Of a stretch of DNA of 47,595 nucleotides, positions 24,784 to 34,956 are shown piece by piece. The DNA is from Thauera propionica (GTDB taxonomy: Bacteria; Pseudomonadota; Gammaproteobacteria; Burkholderiales; Rhodocyclaceae): contig NZ_NOIH01000022.1 in NCBI RefSeq assembly GCF_002245655.1, forward strand, positions 1 to 47,595, written 5' to 3'. The first letter of the stretch is position 1, and each line of letters opens with the position of its first letter. Under the pieces are notes generated by a model. That model ran no database searches. It was given only the letters and a program-made list of their open reading frames with translations, and was not told where the DNA came from. A program made the translations under genes and the position numbers.

Positions 24784-27146
24784 GTGCTTTTTCCTCGCCG
24801 TGTTTGTCTTGTCTGCGGCGCGGCGGGTGTCTTGGACGCGGTTGTCTTTTGAGGCGCCTTCGGCTTTGGCGAGGAGGTCTTGGGTTTCGTGTCCGCGACC
24901 GCAGAGGGTGCGTCATGGGCAGAGGGCATAGCGGGCGCCGAAGCCGCCTGCGCCCGGCGGATCGCCTGCTCGAACAGGGTAGACACCTGCTTCAACTTGG
25001 CTTGCTCTGGTGCGGACAGCGCATCGCCGCTGCCGAGCACCTGCGCGATCATCCCCGCAACCTGTCGGATGTCATCAGGCGCTACGTTGTTCAGCAGCCC
25101 GGGGATGGCGGACACCGCGGCGTCCTCGTGGAGCCTCATGAGCAAAGCCTGGCGACGCACGAGGTGGCGGAAGGCCTGCATGTCGAAGTCGTTGCCCAGT
25201 TGGGGGCGCACCAGCTCTTCTGCGTGGCGAAAATGCCGTTCATCGGCCTCGCCACGCTCGGCCAGCACGAAGAACAGTGCCCGTATGGCTGCTTCCACCA
25301 GCCCACCGCTGTGAACGGCTCCTTCGAGGCGGGTCAATTCTTGCACCAGATACTGGCGGTGCTCGGGCGTCTCGCTGGGATGGGCCCGCGGCGGTGCATC
25401 GTCGTGCAGGCTCTGTCCAGTCATGGCCTGCACCAGCGGCAGGCTGTACAGCGTGTCAAACGCCTGTGCGTAGATCTGGTCGCGGCAATCACGGAATTGA
25501 TCCAGCATCTGTTCGACGGCGGTGGAAAACTGCGCCTGCAGTTGCAGGAAAGGGTTGGCCTCGGAGACGGGCTGACGATGGTCGCGCACGTGTTGCGCAG
25601 CCTCATGTACTGCGGCGGCGAGCGGATGCCTGTCAGACCACAATTCATAGCCCATGCGCAGCGGATGCAGCTGCTCCAGCCACTTCGCACCCTGGTCCGT
25701 GACCAGGGCACGCATCCATGGCTGCACGAAGCTGCGGTAGCAAGCCAGGTTGACCTCGGAGATCCGCGCAACGGCGGCGAACCGGCGATCGTTCTCAGGG
25801 TCGGGACGGACGATCTCACGGACTTCATCGATGCTGCTGCGGCGAATCCGCGTCAGGAAGACGTCACTGGTTGGGTCTCCTTCCTGCACTGGGTCGGGAT
25901 GCTCATCGATTTGCATGTGGTGAATGCCTGCCGGCAGCACGTCGATGATGTCGATGTTCTCAGCGAACTCCTGGTGCTCTTTACGCCCGACGCTGCCGGA
26001 GACGAAGATTCCCAGATGTCCGATGCTGTCATGGGTAGCGTAGACGATGGTCTGGTCATGTCCCAGCACGTCCAGGTCGTTGCGGTACAGGTCGGTGATC
26101 CAGCCCAGGGCCTGGGGCGGTGGCGTGATGTTGTCCCCATAGGAGCAGAACACCAGGATCGGCGAGCGAATATTGCGCAGGTCGATGCGCACGCCATCAG
26201 ACGTCACCAGCTGCGCCGTACTCAGTTTGTTGCCGATGAACAGGTTATCGACGATGTACTGTATTTCCACATCGTTCAGGAACACGTGGCCGCCCCAGTA
26301 CTTCTCGAATTGCAAGTGGCGCGGGCCTTCCGTGTCGACCTTGGCGTACAGGTTGTACTGTTTGCTCCACAGCGTATTGGCCGGGTCCAGGTTCTCGAAG
26401 TTCTGTACCAGCCAGGCGCCGTCGAACCGGCCGGCGCCCAGATCGCTGGTCAATGCCGTCAACCAGCTACCGCCAGTGAGGCCGCCCGCGTAGCGCATCG
26501 GGTTATCACCGGCCCAGTAGGACAGCGGCGCGCCGGCTACGATGATCGGCCCGAACAGCTCGGGCCAGACAGCGGCTGCCATCAGAATCTGCCAGCCCGC
26601 CTGGCAATTGCCGATGACAGCGGGCTTGCCGCGGCTGCCGGGGTGCAGCTCGCCGACCCTGCGCACGAAGGCCGCTTCGGCGCGCATGACGTCCTCGACG
26701 GTCTGGCCGGGAACGGGATCGGGCAGAAAGCCAACGAAGTAGCAGGGATGACCAGCCTTGAGGGCCGCGCCGACCTCACTATCGGGTTTGAAGCCGCCAA
26801 TGCCTGGGCCGTGGCCCGCGCGGGGATCGACCACCACGAACGGCCGCTTCTTGGGATCGGCCGGCGCGTCGGCTGGCGGCAGGATGCGTACGAGGCCATA
26901 GTTGACCGGCTGCGGAAGGTCCAGCCCGGACATGATGACCTCGGAGGCGAAGTCGAGTACGTTCGGCGTCTGCTCCTGCAAATGCTCCAGGTACTGGTTG
27001 CCGCGTTGGCGGCGAACGTCGGCATACAGAATGGATCGCTGCCAGGCATCCACTGCATACTCGGTTGCCATCGCCGATAGTCGCAACGGGTCCCACAGCA
27101 ACTGCCCCCAATCGGCCGCTGGTGATGTCGTGGTGTCTCGATTCAT
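24780..27146 (-). CDS. DUF3141 protein, alpha/beta-hydrolase-like, polyester-associated
   Basis: A 788-aa protein. The N-terminal half (about 30-400) looks like an alpha/beta hydrolase related to PHA synthases: VVVDPRAGHGPGIGGF, GNCQAGWQ as the elbow (a Cys in the nucleophile place), SPILVFCSYGDNITPP for the acid and HDSIGHLGIFV for the His. The C-terminal half is helical, ending in a Lys/Pro/Ala-rich tail of about 60 residues. The ATG at 27146 has AGGAG 11 bp upstream; the frame is open to 27209. The family often occurs beside phaC and ackA, but its reaction is not established. Coupled to the MaoC-Pta gene. Confidence 0.85.
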   Translation of the reverse strand: MNRDTTTSPAADWGQLLWDPLRLSAMATEYAVDAWQRSILYADVRRQRGNQYLEHLQEQTPNVLDFASEVIMSGLDLPQPVNYGLVRILPPADAPADPKKRPFVVVDPRAGHGPGIGGFKPDSEVGAALKAGHPCYFVGFLPDPVPGQTVEDVMRAEAAFVRRVGELHPGSRGKPAVIGNCQAGWQILMAAAVWPELFGPIIVAGAPLSYWAGDNPMRYAGGLTGGSWLTALTSDLGAGRFDGAWLVQNFENLDPANTLWSKQYNLYAKVDTEGPRHLQFEKYWGGHVFLNDVEIQYIVDNLFIGNKLSTAQLVTSDGVRIDLRNIRSPILVFCSYGDNITPPPQALGWITDLYRNDLDVLGHDQTIVYATHDSIGHLGIFVSGSVGRKEHQEFAENIDIIDVLPAGIHHMQIDEHPDPVQEGDPTSDVFLTRIRRSSIDEVREIVRPDPENDRRFAAVARISEVNLACYRSFVQPWMRALVTDQGAKWLEQLHPLRMGYELWSDRHPLAAAVHEAAQHVRDHRQPVSEANPFLQLQAQFSTAVEQMLDQFRDCRDQIYAQAFDTLYSLPLVQAMTGQSLHDDAPPRAHPSETPEHRQYLVQELTRLEGAVHSGGLVEAAIRALFFVLAERGEADERHFRHAEELVRPQLGNDFDMQAFRHLVRRQALLMRLHEDAAVSAIPGLLNNVAPDDIRQVAGMIAQVLGSGDALSAPEQAKLKQVSTLFEQAIRRAQAASAPAMPSAHDAPSAVADTKPKTSSPKPKAPQKTTASKTPAAPQTRQTRRGKST

Positions 27147-27231
27147 GGCGATGGGCACTCCTTCTGTGATGAAACTGAAAAATTGAATGGCAAGGGGCCG
27201 CAGGCACATCGTCTTGCTGGCCCTTCCTCAC

Positions 27232-27978
27232 TCAGTACATATGCTGGCCACCGTTCATCGATACATTGCTGCCGGTCATGAACCCCGCAGATTCACTGAC
27301 GATGAATGCAACCAGTGCAGCGATTTCCTCAGGCCGTCCCAGACGACCCACGGGAATACCGGCAATCACTTGCTTGACCACTTCTTCCGACATGCTCGTC
27401 ACCATCTTCGTATCCAGATACCCCGGCGAGACGGTGTTGACCGTCACGCCCTTGCGCGCCACCTCCTGCGCAAGGGCTTTGGTGAAGCCATGCATGCCGG
27501 CCTTTGCGGCGGAGTAGTTGGTCTGGCCGAACTGCCCCTTGGAGCCGTTGATCGAGGAGATGTTGACGATCCTGCCCCAGCCGCGTTCGAGCATGCCGTC
27601 GATGAATGGCCGGGTGACGTTGAAAACGGAGTCGAGATTGACCCGCAGGACCGCATCCCAATCGGCGTAGCTCAGCTTGCGGAACGTGGCATCACGCGTG
27701 ATGCCCGCGTTGTTGACCAGGATGTCGATGTGGTGACCGTCTGCTTGAATGAGGCCGGCCAGCTCCTGGCAGGAGGCATGGTCGGCCACATCCGCGCCGT
27801 AGGCGGCGAAGTCGTAACCTTCGCCGGCTTGGGTTTTCAGCCACGCGCCAATGCTGGCATTGCCCGGCGAATGGACGATGAGCACGGTATGGCCCGCATC
27901 GTGCAAGGCCCGGGCGATGGCTTCGCCCAGGCCGCCGCTGCCGCCGGTGACCAGTGCAGTGCGTTGCTCAGCCGGCAT
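27232..27978 (-). CDS. phaB: Acetoacetyl-CoA reductase PhaB
   Basis: A 248-aa SDR close to PhaB in length. It reduces acetoacetyl-CoA to (R)-3-hydroxybutyryl-CoA with NADPH. It has TGGSGGLGEAIARAL, NNAGITRDATFRKL, NVTRPFIDGMLERGWGRIVN, then SSINGSKGQFGQTNYSAAKAG with the catalytic Tyr and Lys. The last residues, GSNVSMNGGQHMY, are the PhaB C-terminal signature. ATG 27978 overlaps the phasin stop by 11 bp; a longer frame to 28074 is not conserved. Confidence 0.95.
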   Translation of the reverse strand: MPAEQRTALVTGGSGGLGEAIARALHDAGHTVLIVHSPGNASIGAWLKTQAGEGYDFAAYGADVADHASCQELAGLIQADGHHIDILVNNAGITRDATFRKLSYADWDAVLRVNLDSVFNVTRPFIDGMLERGWGRIVNISSINGSKGQFGQTNYSAAKAGMHGFTKALAQEVARKGVTVNTVSPGYLDTKMVTSMSEEVVKQVIAGIPVGRLGRPEEIAALVAFIVSESAGFMTGSNVSMNGGQHMY

Positions 27979-28429
27979 TGCGACCACCTGTCTTGGCTGG
28001 TGCGTCCTTGTCCTGTGCCTTGGCCCACACCGCTCCCCATTGCTTGAAAATATCCTGGAACGGCAATATCGCATCTGCCTGGCCTACGGCCTGCGTGACC
28101 GATTTCTGCCAGTCCTGAATGGCTTGCTGCAGGCCTTGAGTGAAGGTGGTCTGATTCTTGATTGCGACTTGCGTTAGTGCCTGCGCGCCACCCATCTGGT
28201 GCTGAAACTGACGCCAGAAGGCCTGCGCGGGCAGCGTGGCCAACTCCTGCCAGTTCTGGGCCTTGAGCAGGCTTTCGATCTCAGTGCCGGACTCGGCAAT
28301 GTTTTCGCTGCCTGCGCGCGTGGCGTTCTCCAGCCATTGCTGGCCGTTTTCCTGCATCAGGCGCTGCAGGCGCAGTTGCAGTTCCAGGTTCGCCTTGAAG
28401 AGGTTGAGGGGGATGGTTTCATTGCTCAT
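27968..28429 (-). CDS. Phasin, granule-coat protein
   Basis: A 153-aa amphipathic helical protein rich in Gln, Ala and Leu with no Cys (LFKANLELQLRLQRLMQENGQQWLEN, then QAFWRQFQHQMGGAQALTQ). The length and composition fit phasins, which coat polyhydroxyalkanoate granules and control their size. The ATG at 28429 has AAGGAG 7 bp upstream. It overlaps phaB, as expected for a granule operon. Confidence 0.88.
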   Translation of the reverse strand: MSNETIPLNLFKANLELQLRLQRLMQENGQQWLENATRAGSENIAESGTEIESLLKAQNWQELATLPAQAFWRQFQHQMGGAQALTQVAIKNQTTFTQGLQQAIQDWQKSVTQAVGQADAILPFQDIFKQWGAVWAKAQDKDAPAKTGGRNAG

Positions 28430-28476
28430 GGTCAAACTCCTTACTGGGTTGAGTGCCCAATCGGGCGGTCAGACGA

Positions 28477-29607
28477 TCAGGCCATCTGGCCGATCGTTTT
28501 GCGAAAGCGTGCTAACGACAGGAAAAACAGCACCGTGCCGATCAGGGCCAGCGCCAGGAAGGGCTGCCACACCGTCTCCAGCCCCGCGCCCCGATAAAGG
28601 ATGGCCTGGCTCAGTTCCACGAAATGGGTGGTGGGTGCGATCAGCATGATGTTCTGCACGATCTCGGGCATGCTTTCGCGTGGCGTGGTGCCACCCGAGA
28701 GCATCTGCAGCGGCAGGATGGTCAGCATCATCAACATACCGAACTGCGGCATGTTGCGCGCCAGGGTGGCGAGGAAGATGCCCATCGACGTGGTGGCGAA
28801 CAGACTGAGCGCCGCGCCAGCGAAGAACAGTGCAATGGAACCCTCGACTGGAACGCCCAGGACGCCGCGCACCATGAGATTGAGGGACAGGAAGGAGGCG
28901 ATCAGCACGACCAGGGCCATCGACCAGACCTTGGAGAGCATGATCTGCGCGGGTGTAACCGGCATCACCAGCAGGTGCTCGATGGTGCCGTGCTCGCGCT
29001 CCCGGATCAGCGCTGCGCCGGTCAGGATGATGGACAACAGCGTGATGTGGTTGATGATCTGCACCACCGAGCCGAACCAGGCCTTGTCCAGTGCCGGGTT
29101 GAAGCGTGCGCGCAATGCCAGATCCACGGGTGGCGCGTCGGTGCCGCGGTAACGCTTGACGAACTCATTGACTTCGCCGGTGAAGATCTGCTGTATATAG
29201 CCACTGCCGGTGAAGGCCTGGCTCATGCGGGTGGCGTCGACATTGAGCTGCACGGCAGGCGATCGCCCCGCCAGCACGTCGCGCTGGAAGTTGGGCGGAA
29301 TGACCAGAGCGAAGGTGTACAGCCCCGCGTCCATGCCCGGGTCCACGTCCCTATAGTCGATCATGGCCGGCTGGGTGAACTGCGGGGGGTAGAAGGCCGA
29401 GGCAACCCGCTGGGACAGCGCCGAATTATCCTCGTCGACGATGGCGATGGGCGCGTTGTGCAGCGTCTCCGGCATGGACGTGGCCCTGGTGTAGACCGAC
29501 GCGGTGAACACATAGATGATGAGTACGAGCATCATCGGATCGCGCCACAGACTCCACAGCTCCTTAACACCCAGGTCGTAGATATTGGCCAGGTTTCTTC
29601 TGCGCAT
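28477..29607 (-). CDS. yhhJ: ABC-2 type permease, YhhJ-like
   Basis: A 376-aa inner-membrane permease. It has one N-terminal span (about 25-42), a large periplasmic domain (about 45-180), and five C-terminal spans from about 185, with REREHGTIEHLLVMPVTPAQIMLSKVW as the typical ABC-2 loop. It starts one base after the RbbA-like stop, so the genes are in one operon. It would form the export channel with the permease half of RbbA. Confidence 0.92.
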   Translation of the reverse strand: MRRRNLANIYDLGVKELWSLWRDPMMLVLIIYVFTASVYTRATSMPETLHNAPIAIVDEDNSALSQRVASAFYPPQFTQPAMIDYRDVDPGMDAGLYTFALVIPPNFQRDVLAGRSPAVQLNVDATRMSQAFTGSGYIQQIFTGEVNEFVKRYRGTDAPPVDLALRARFNPALDKAWFGSVVQIINHITLLSIILTGAALIREREHGTIEHLLVMPVTPAQIMLSKVWSMALVVLIASFLSLNLMVRGVLGVPVEGSIALFFAGAALSLFATTSMGIFLATLARNMPQFGMLMMLTILPLQMLSGGTTPRESMPEIVQNIMLIAPTTHFVELSQAILYRGAGLETVWQPFLALALIGTVLFFLSLARFRKTIGQMA

Positions 29608-29608
29608 C

Positions 29609-32371
29609 TCAACGCTCCTGCTTCTTGAGTAGCAAAACGGCTGCGCCGAGAATCACCGGGACCGACAAAAGCATCGACCACAGCGGCCCCGTCAGGTCGG
29701 CCAGGCCGAGTGATTTGTTGAACACGCCACGGCTGATGGAGATCATGTGCGTGGCGGGGTAGATCTCGCCGATGAACTTGCTGGAGCCTTCAAGCGAGGA
29801 CACGGGATCGATCAGGCCGGCGAACTGGGTGGCCGGTATGAGGGTGCCGATCATGGCAAAGAACATGGCGGCGATCTGGCTGCGCGTGACGGCCGAGGCC
29901 AGCAGCCCCATGCCTGTCGCGGCGAAGGAGAAGATCAGCGCGGCCAGCGCCAGGGTGAAGAAGCTGCCCTTGACCGGCACACCGAAGATGGTCACTGCGA
30001 GCAGGCTCATCAGCAGGAAGTTCACCATGGCCAGGCCGACATAGGGCAACTGCTTGCCAAGCAGGAACTCGATGCGCGTGACCGGCGTCACGTAGAGATT
30101 GGTGATCGATCCCGTCTCTTTCTCGCGCACCACCGCCAGCGCGGTCAGCATGGCCGGCAGCATGAGCAGCAGCAGAGGGATCACCGCAGGCACCATGGCC
30201 GGCAGGCTCTTGACATCGGGGTTGTAGCGAAAGCGCGTCTCGACGTTGGTGTTGCCAGCCATGCTGGCGCCGCCGCGCTCGCTGGCCTGTATCTGCAGCC
30301 AGTGCTGGTGCATGCCCTGAACGTAGCCCTGGACGGTTTCCGCGCGTTGCGGCATGGCGCCGTCGATCCAGGCACCTATCTGCACGTTCTGGCCTCGCAA
30401 CACGTCGCGGCTGAAGCCAGGGGGGATTTCGATGGCCAGCGACAGTTCGCCGCTGCGCATACGCCGGTCGAGATCCTCGTAATCGACGATAGGCGGGTGC
30501 TCTGTGAAGTAGCGCGAGCCGGCCAAGTTCAGCGTGTAGTTCTGGCTAAGCGTGGTCTGGTCGCGATCGAGCACCGCATAGCTCAGGTCCTCGACGTCCA
30601 TGGTGATGCCGAAGCCGATCACGAACATCAGCAGCAGCGAACCGCCCAGCGCCAGCGTGGCGCGTACCGGGTCCCGCTGCAATTCCAGCGTCTCGCGCCA
30701 CAGATAGCTGAACATTCGCTGCAGACTGAAACCGCCAGAGCCGTGCCCGCCGTGTTCAGCGGGCGCCGCCGATGGTTGCTCCTCGTGATCGGCGGCCCCG
30801 GGCTGGCTGGCCGGCGCCGCCGTGCCGCCCTCGGCTTCGACGAGGTAGCCGATGAAGGCCTCTTCAAGGGTTTTGGCGCCGCGCTTCTCGACCAGTCTGG
30901 CGGGCACGTCGCTGTCGAGCACCTTGCCCGCATGCATCATCGACATGCGGTCGCAGCGCTCTGCCTCGTTCATGAAGTGGGTGGAAATGAAGACCGTCAC
31001 CCGGTCACGCCGCGACAGCTCGATGAGCAGTCGCCAGAACGCATCGCGCGCCACCGGGTCGACGCCCGAAGTCGGTTCGTCCAGAATCAGCAGTTCTGGC
31101 TTGTGCACCATGGCGACCGCCAGCGACAGGCGTTGGCGTATGCCCAGAGGCAGACTGGCCGGCAGGCTGTCGATGACGTCCACCAGCCCGAAGCGCTCCA
31201 CCATCTCTTCGACGCGGCCCGGAATGTCCTTCGGGGGCACGCTGAACAGCTTGGCGTGCAACTCCAGGTTCTGGCGTACCGTGATTTCGCTGTAGAGCGA
31301 GAATGCCTGCGACATGTAGCCGACGCGGCGGCGGGTGCCCAGATCATGCGGGTTCACTTCATGGCCGAACAGCCAGGCTCGTCCCTCGCTCGCCGGCAAC
31401 AGGCCGGTAAGCATCTTCATCGTCGTGGACTTGCCGCACCCGTTGGAGCCGAGGAAGCCGAAGATTTCACCGCGCCGGATGCGGAAGGACACGCTATCGA
31501 CGGCAACGAAGTCGCCAAAGCGCATGGTCAGCCCTTTGGCCTCGATGGCGATGTCGTCGGCGCCGCCATCCGACAAGGGGGGAATGACTACCGCTTGGTG
31601 TCCGCGCTTTTTCTCTTCCGGGAGCAGGCGGATGAATGCCTCTTCCAGGTTCGGGCTGCCTGTTCTTGCCAGCAATTCCTTCGGCGTGCCGGTGGCGAGG
31701 ACCTTGCCGTCGTCGATGGCGGCCAGCCAGTCGAAGCGCTGGGCCTCATCCATGTAGGCCGTGGCCACAATCACGCTCATGCCGGGGCGATCGGCGCGGA
31801 TGCGCTCGATCAGATCCCAGAACTGCGCGCGCGCCAGCGGGTCCACGCCAGTCGTCGGCTCATCGAGAATCAGAAAATCCGGGTCATGAATCAGCGCGCA
31901 GCACAGGCCGAGTTTTTGCTTCATGCCCCCGGACAGCTTGCCTGCCGGGCGCTCCAGGAATTTGAACAGGCCAGTGGCCTGAGTGAGCTCATCGATACGC
32001 TGGCGGCGCTCTGCGGCGCCATGACCGAACAGGCGCGCGAAGAATTGCAGATTCTCCTCGACCGAGAGCGTCGGGTACAGGTTCTTGCCCAGTCCCTGCG
32101 GCATGTAGGCGATGCGCGGGCATACCTGCTTGCGATGGGCCTTGCTGGCCATGTCGCCACCCAGCACCTCGACCGTGCCCTCCTGGATGATACGTACGCC
32201 AGCCAGCAATGAGAGCAGACTCGACTTGCCTACGCCGTCGGGGCCGATCAGGCCGACCATCCGTCCGGCGGGAATGTCCAGATCGATGCCATCCAGGGCG
32301 ATGACGTCGCCGTAGCGCAGGCTTACCTGATGGGCACTGGCAACGGTCGCGAGCTGCGCACTGTAGCTCAT
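29609..32371 (-). CDS. rbbA: RbbA-like fused ABC ATPase-permease
   Basis: 920 aa with two ATPase domains followed by an ABC-2 permease domain. ATPase 1: Walker A GPDGVGKS (43-50), signature LSGGMKQK, Walker [14 protein letters not shown]. ATPase 2 (from about 275): GSNGCGKST, Walker [14 protein letters not shown], but its signature reads LPLGIRQR in place of LSGGxQR. The permease (about 565-920) has a periplasmic domain and several spans with [19 protein letters not shown]. In E. coli the relative RbbA has been linked to ribosomes, but here the adaptor, permease and outer-membrane partners argue for an exporter. Substrate unknown. Confidence 0.92.
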   Translation of the reverse strand: MSYSAQLATVASAHQVSLRYGDVIALDGIDLDIPAGRMVGLIGPDGVGKSSLLSLLAGVRIIQEGTVEVLGGDMASKAHRKQVCPRIAYMPQGLGKNLYPTLSVEENLQFFARLFGHGAAERRQRIDELTQATGLFKFLERPAGKLSGGMKQKLGLCCALIHDPDFLILDEPTTGVDPLARAQFWDLIERIRADRPGMSVIVATAYMDEAQRFDWLAAIDDGKVLATGTPKELLARTGSPNLEEAFIRLLPEEKKRGHQAVVIPPLSDGGADDIAIEAKGLTMRFGDFVAVDSVSFRIRRGEIFGFLGSNGCGKSTTMKMLTGLLPASEGRAWLFGHEVNPHDLGTRRRVGYMSQAFSLYSEITVRQNLELHAKLFSVPPKDIPGRVEEMVERFGLVDVIDSLPASLPLGIRQRLSLAVAMVHKPELLILDEPTSGVDPVARDAFWRLLIELSRRDRVTVFISTHFMNEAERCDRMSMMHAGKVLDSDVPARLVEKRGAKTLEEAFIGYLVEAEGGTAAPASQPGAADHEEQPSAAPAEHGGHGSGGFSLQRMFSYLWRETLELQRDPVRATLALGGSLLLMFVIGFGITMDVEDLSYAVLDRDQTTLSQNYTLNLAGSRYFTEHPPIVDYEDLDRRMRSGELSLAIEIPPGFSRDVLRGQNVQIGAWIDGAMPQRAETVQGYVQGMHQHWLQIQASERGGASMAGNTNVETRFRYNPDVKSLPAMVPAVIPLLLLMLPAMLTALAVVREKETGSITNLYVTPVTRIEFLLGKQLPYVGLAMVNFLLMSLLAVTIFGVPVKGSFFTLALAALIFSFAATGMGLLASAVTRSQIAAMFFAMIGTLIPATQFAGLIDPVSSLEGSSKFIGEIYPATHMISISRGVFNKSLGLADLTGPLWSMLLSVPVILGAAVLLLKKQER

Positions 32372-32374
32372 ACC

Positions 32375-33454
32375 TTACTCCGGCACGCGAACGGAGAGGT
32401 TTTGAGGCCACTCGGCATTGGCGTCGAGCTTGACCCAGGCCACGCCGGGCAAACCGGTCTTGACCTGCTGCAGGTGTTCACGCAGCAGCTCCTGCGAAAT
32501 CTGCGCGCGCACGCGGAACATCAGCTTCTGCCGCTCGCTGGCGGTTTCTACCGTCTTGGGAGTAAATTGCGCCACACTGGCGACGAAGGAAACGCTCGCT
32601 GGAATAACAAACTCCGGCGCGGCATCCAGAATGATGCGGACCTCGGAACCCAGCGCGACGCGGCCGGCCACGGTCTCGGGCAGGAAGAAGGTGATGTAGA
32701 CGTCCGACAGGTCGATAAGATTCAGGACGCGTCCGCCCGATCCCAGCACCTCGCCGGGTTGCGCCACCCGCACCTGCACCCGCCCGTCGCGCGGGGCACG
32801 CAGTTCGCTGTCGCGGATGTCCGCTTCGATGCGATTGATGCTGGCCGTGGCAGCGGACACGCTGGACCTCGCGCCGACAAGCTGCGCCTTGGCGGCCTCA
32901 ACCGCGGCGCGGGCAGCGGCGGCCTGCGCTTTGCTGGCCGCAAGCGTCGCCTGTGCGCCCCGTACGCGTGCCCGGTCATCGTCCAGCTCCTGTATCGAGG
33001 CGGCGCCCTCTTGGGACAGGGTTTGCGAACGTTTCAGCCGCCGTTGGGCAGCGTCGAGCTCCGACTCGCGCTGACCGACCAGGGCCAGGGCGGCAACAAC
33101 GTCGGCTTCGCGCAGCGCCACCTGTGCCTGCGCTGCGGTCACCGAGTGCTCGGCCTGCTGGCGCATGGCGAGGGCCTCGTCGCGCTGCGCTTCCAGCGTT
33201 TCCAGCCGCATCTTGGCCAGTGGCTGGCCGGCTGTGACGAAATCGCCTTCACGCACCAGGATGTCTTCGATGCGGCCGGGAAGTTTGGTGGCCACGTCGA
33301 TCTCGGTGGCTTCGATGCGGCCATTGCCGTTGACGAATCCTTCGCCCGGGCCGCTGTCGGTAAACCTCGTCCAGCTCCACCAGGCCAGCGCGGCAACAAC
33401 CGCTGCAGCGAAAGCGACCAGGAGTTTTTTCTTGAGAGAGGGGGAGACAGTCAT
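32375..33454 (-). CDS. HlyD-family membrane-fusion protein, YhiI-like
   Basis: A 359-aa adaptor with one N-terminal membrane anchor (about residues 8-27), a first lipoyl half (GNGRIEATEIDVATKLPGRI), a long coiled-coil hairpin (about 90-215) and a second lipoyl half with RAPRDGRVQVRVAQPGEVL. It would link the inner-membrane ABC transporter to the outer-membrane factor across the periplasm. It ends 3 bases before the RbbA-like start. Confidence 0.93.
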   Translation of the reverse strand: MTVSPSLKKKLLVAFAAAVVAALAWWSWTRFTDSGPGEGFVNGNGRIEATEIDVATKLPGRIEDILVREGDFVTAGQPLAKMRLETLEAQRDEALAMRQQAEHSVTAAQAQVALREADVVAALALVGQRESELDAAQRRLKRSQTLSQEGAASIQELDDDRARVRGAQATLAASKAQAAAARAAVEAAKAQLVGARSSVSAATASINRIEADIRDSELRAPRDGRVQVRVAQPGEVLGSGGRVLNLIDLSDVYITFFLPETVAGRVALGSEVRIILDAAPEFVIPASVSFVASVAQFTPKTVETASERQKLMFRVRAQISQELLREHLQQVKTGLPGVAWVKLDANAEWPQNLSVRVPE

Positions 33455-33468
33455 GGGTTCGGCGTGCC

Positions 33469-34956
33469 TTAACGGGTTGATGGGGTGGAAGCGGGAGTCG
33501 AGGCCGCACCCTGTGCCTCGCCGGCTGCGGCGAGGGTGCCGCCGCCGAGCGCGGCATACAGCGCCACCTGGCTGGACAGCAGCGCGCGGCGCGCCTGTAC
33601 CAGTTGTTGCTGGGCTCCCAGCAGATCGCGTTGGGCATCCAGCACTTCCAAGAAGGCGGCCGAGCCGTTGTCGTAGCGCAACTTGGCCAGCCGTGCGCGT
33701 TCGCTTTGTGCTTCCAGATTGGCCCGCTGGATCGTCAATTGCTCAGCCAGCCAGTACTTGGCGCTCAGTGCATCAGCCACCTCGCGGAAGGCCGTTTGAA
33801 TGGTTTTCTCGTATCCGGCGACGGCGATGTCGCGGCGCACCTCGCTCAGTTCCAAGTTTGCGCGCCGCCGCCCGCCATCGAAGATGGGCAGCGACAAGGT
33901 AGGCATGAAGGTCCAGGCACGACTGCCGGAATCGAACAAGCCATTCAAGTCGGAGCTGGCCGTGCCGAAGCTGCCGGTCAGCGCAATGCGCGGCAAGAAC
34001 GCCGCACGGGCCGCGCCGATGTTGGCATCGCCGGCACGCAATTGGTGTTCGGCGGAAATGATGTCCGGGCGACTGACCAGCAGCTCCGAGGGCAGGCCGG
34101 CCCGGAGTTCGGCCAGCACCGTTGTTTCATCGAAGGGTGCCTTGGTGGGCAGCGGGCCAGGATCGGCACCTACCAGCAGTGCCAGCGCGTGCAGTTGCGT
34201 GGCGCGTGCTTGCTCAAGCTGGGTTAGCAGCGCCTGAGCCTGGTTCAGCAAAGTTTGGACTTGAGTGAGGTCCAGCTTCGAGGTCGAGCCGACTTCAACG
34301 CGGCGCCGGAAAATGCGATAGGACTCCTCGCGGGTCGCGACGGTTTGACGGGCGATAGCCACGCGTTCGTCTATCTCGCGCAAGCCAAGATAACCGTCGG
34401 CCACCTGGGCGATCAGCGCCAGGTGGACGGCCTGGCGGGCCGCGTCGGAAGCCAGCCAGCTTTGCAGGGCGGCGTCTTCCAGGTTGCGGACCCGGCCCCA
34501 CAGATCCAGCTCCCAGGTGCTCAAACCCACCTCGGCCCGATATTCGCCGCCCACCTGCGACCGGCCCGACATGTTCAGATCGCCAGGGACGCGGGCGCGT
34601 CCACCCTGGGCACCCACGCCCACGGCAGGAAATCGATCCGAGCGCTGAATGCGGAATGCGGCGCTGGCTTCCTCGACACGCAGCGCGGCCAGGCGCAGAT
34701 CGCGGTTGTTCTCCAGCGCGGTCTCGATGAGGCGTTGCAGCAAAGGGTCCGTGAAGTAGGCCTGCCAGGCAAGTTCTCCCGCGTGGGCACCCTCGGTGCT
34801 CGATTCAAGATGACCAGGCCAAACCTCGGGTACCGGCAGCGGCGGGGTATCAGGAGCAGGAGCGAGCGACATGCAGCCGGTCAGTACGACGGCGCTCAGT
34901 GCCAGCGAGGCAGTGCGCAATTTGAACTCAGACAATAAAGGAAAAGCTGGAGGCAT
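33469..34956 (-). CDS. Outer-membrane factor (NodT/TolC-like lipoprotein)
   Basis: A 495-aa NodT-type efflux channel. The signal peptide ends in the lipobox LTGC (Cys near residue 28). Two internally related halves follow, each with long helices and TELDLWGR-like and SDLNGLFDSGSRAWTFMP segments. The C-terminus has a Ser/Ala/Thr tail. The ATG at 34956 is chosen because the frame to 35088 adds 44 residues without signal-peptide character. First gene of the export operon, transcribed from the divergent region near 35.25 kb. Confidence 0.92.
   Translation of the reverse strand: MPPAFPLLSEFKLRTASLALSAVVLTGCMSLAPAPDTPPLPVPEVWPGHLESSTEGAHAGELAWQAYFTDPLLQRLIETALENNRDLRLAALRVEEASAAFRIQRSDRFPAVGVGAQGGRARVPGDLNMSGRSQVGGEYRAEVGLSTWELDLWGRVRNLEDAALQSWLASDAARQAVHLALIAQVADGYLGLREIDERVAIARQTVATREESYRIFRRRVEVGSTSKLDLTQVQTLLNQAQALLTQLEQARATQLHALALLVGADPGPLPTKAPFDETTVLAELRAGLPSELLVSRPDIISAEHQLRAGDANIGAARAAFLPRIALTGSFGTASSDLNGLFDSGSRAWTFMPTLSLPIFDGGRRRANLELSEVRRDIAVAGYEKTIQTAFREVADALSAKYWLAEQLTIQRANLEAQSERARLAKLRYDNGSAAFLEVLDAQRDLLGAQQQLVQARRALLSSQVALYAALGGGTLAAAGEAQGAASTPASTPSTR

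Noticed and set aside
24537-27080. 847-codon forward frame opposite the DUF3141 and MaoC genes
   Set aside because: It is antisense to strongly recognised proteins, is rich in Arg/His/Gln as antisense frames of GC-rich genes are, and matches no family.
29747-32212. 821-codon forward frame opposite the RbbA-like gene
   Set aside because: Antisense shadow; the reverse strand has clear ABC ATPase motifs.
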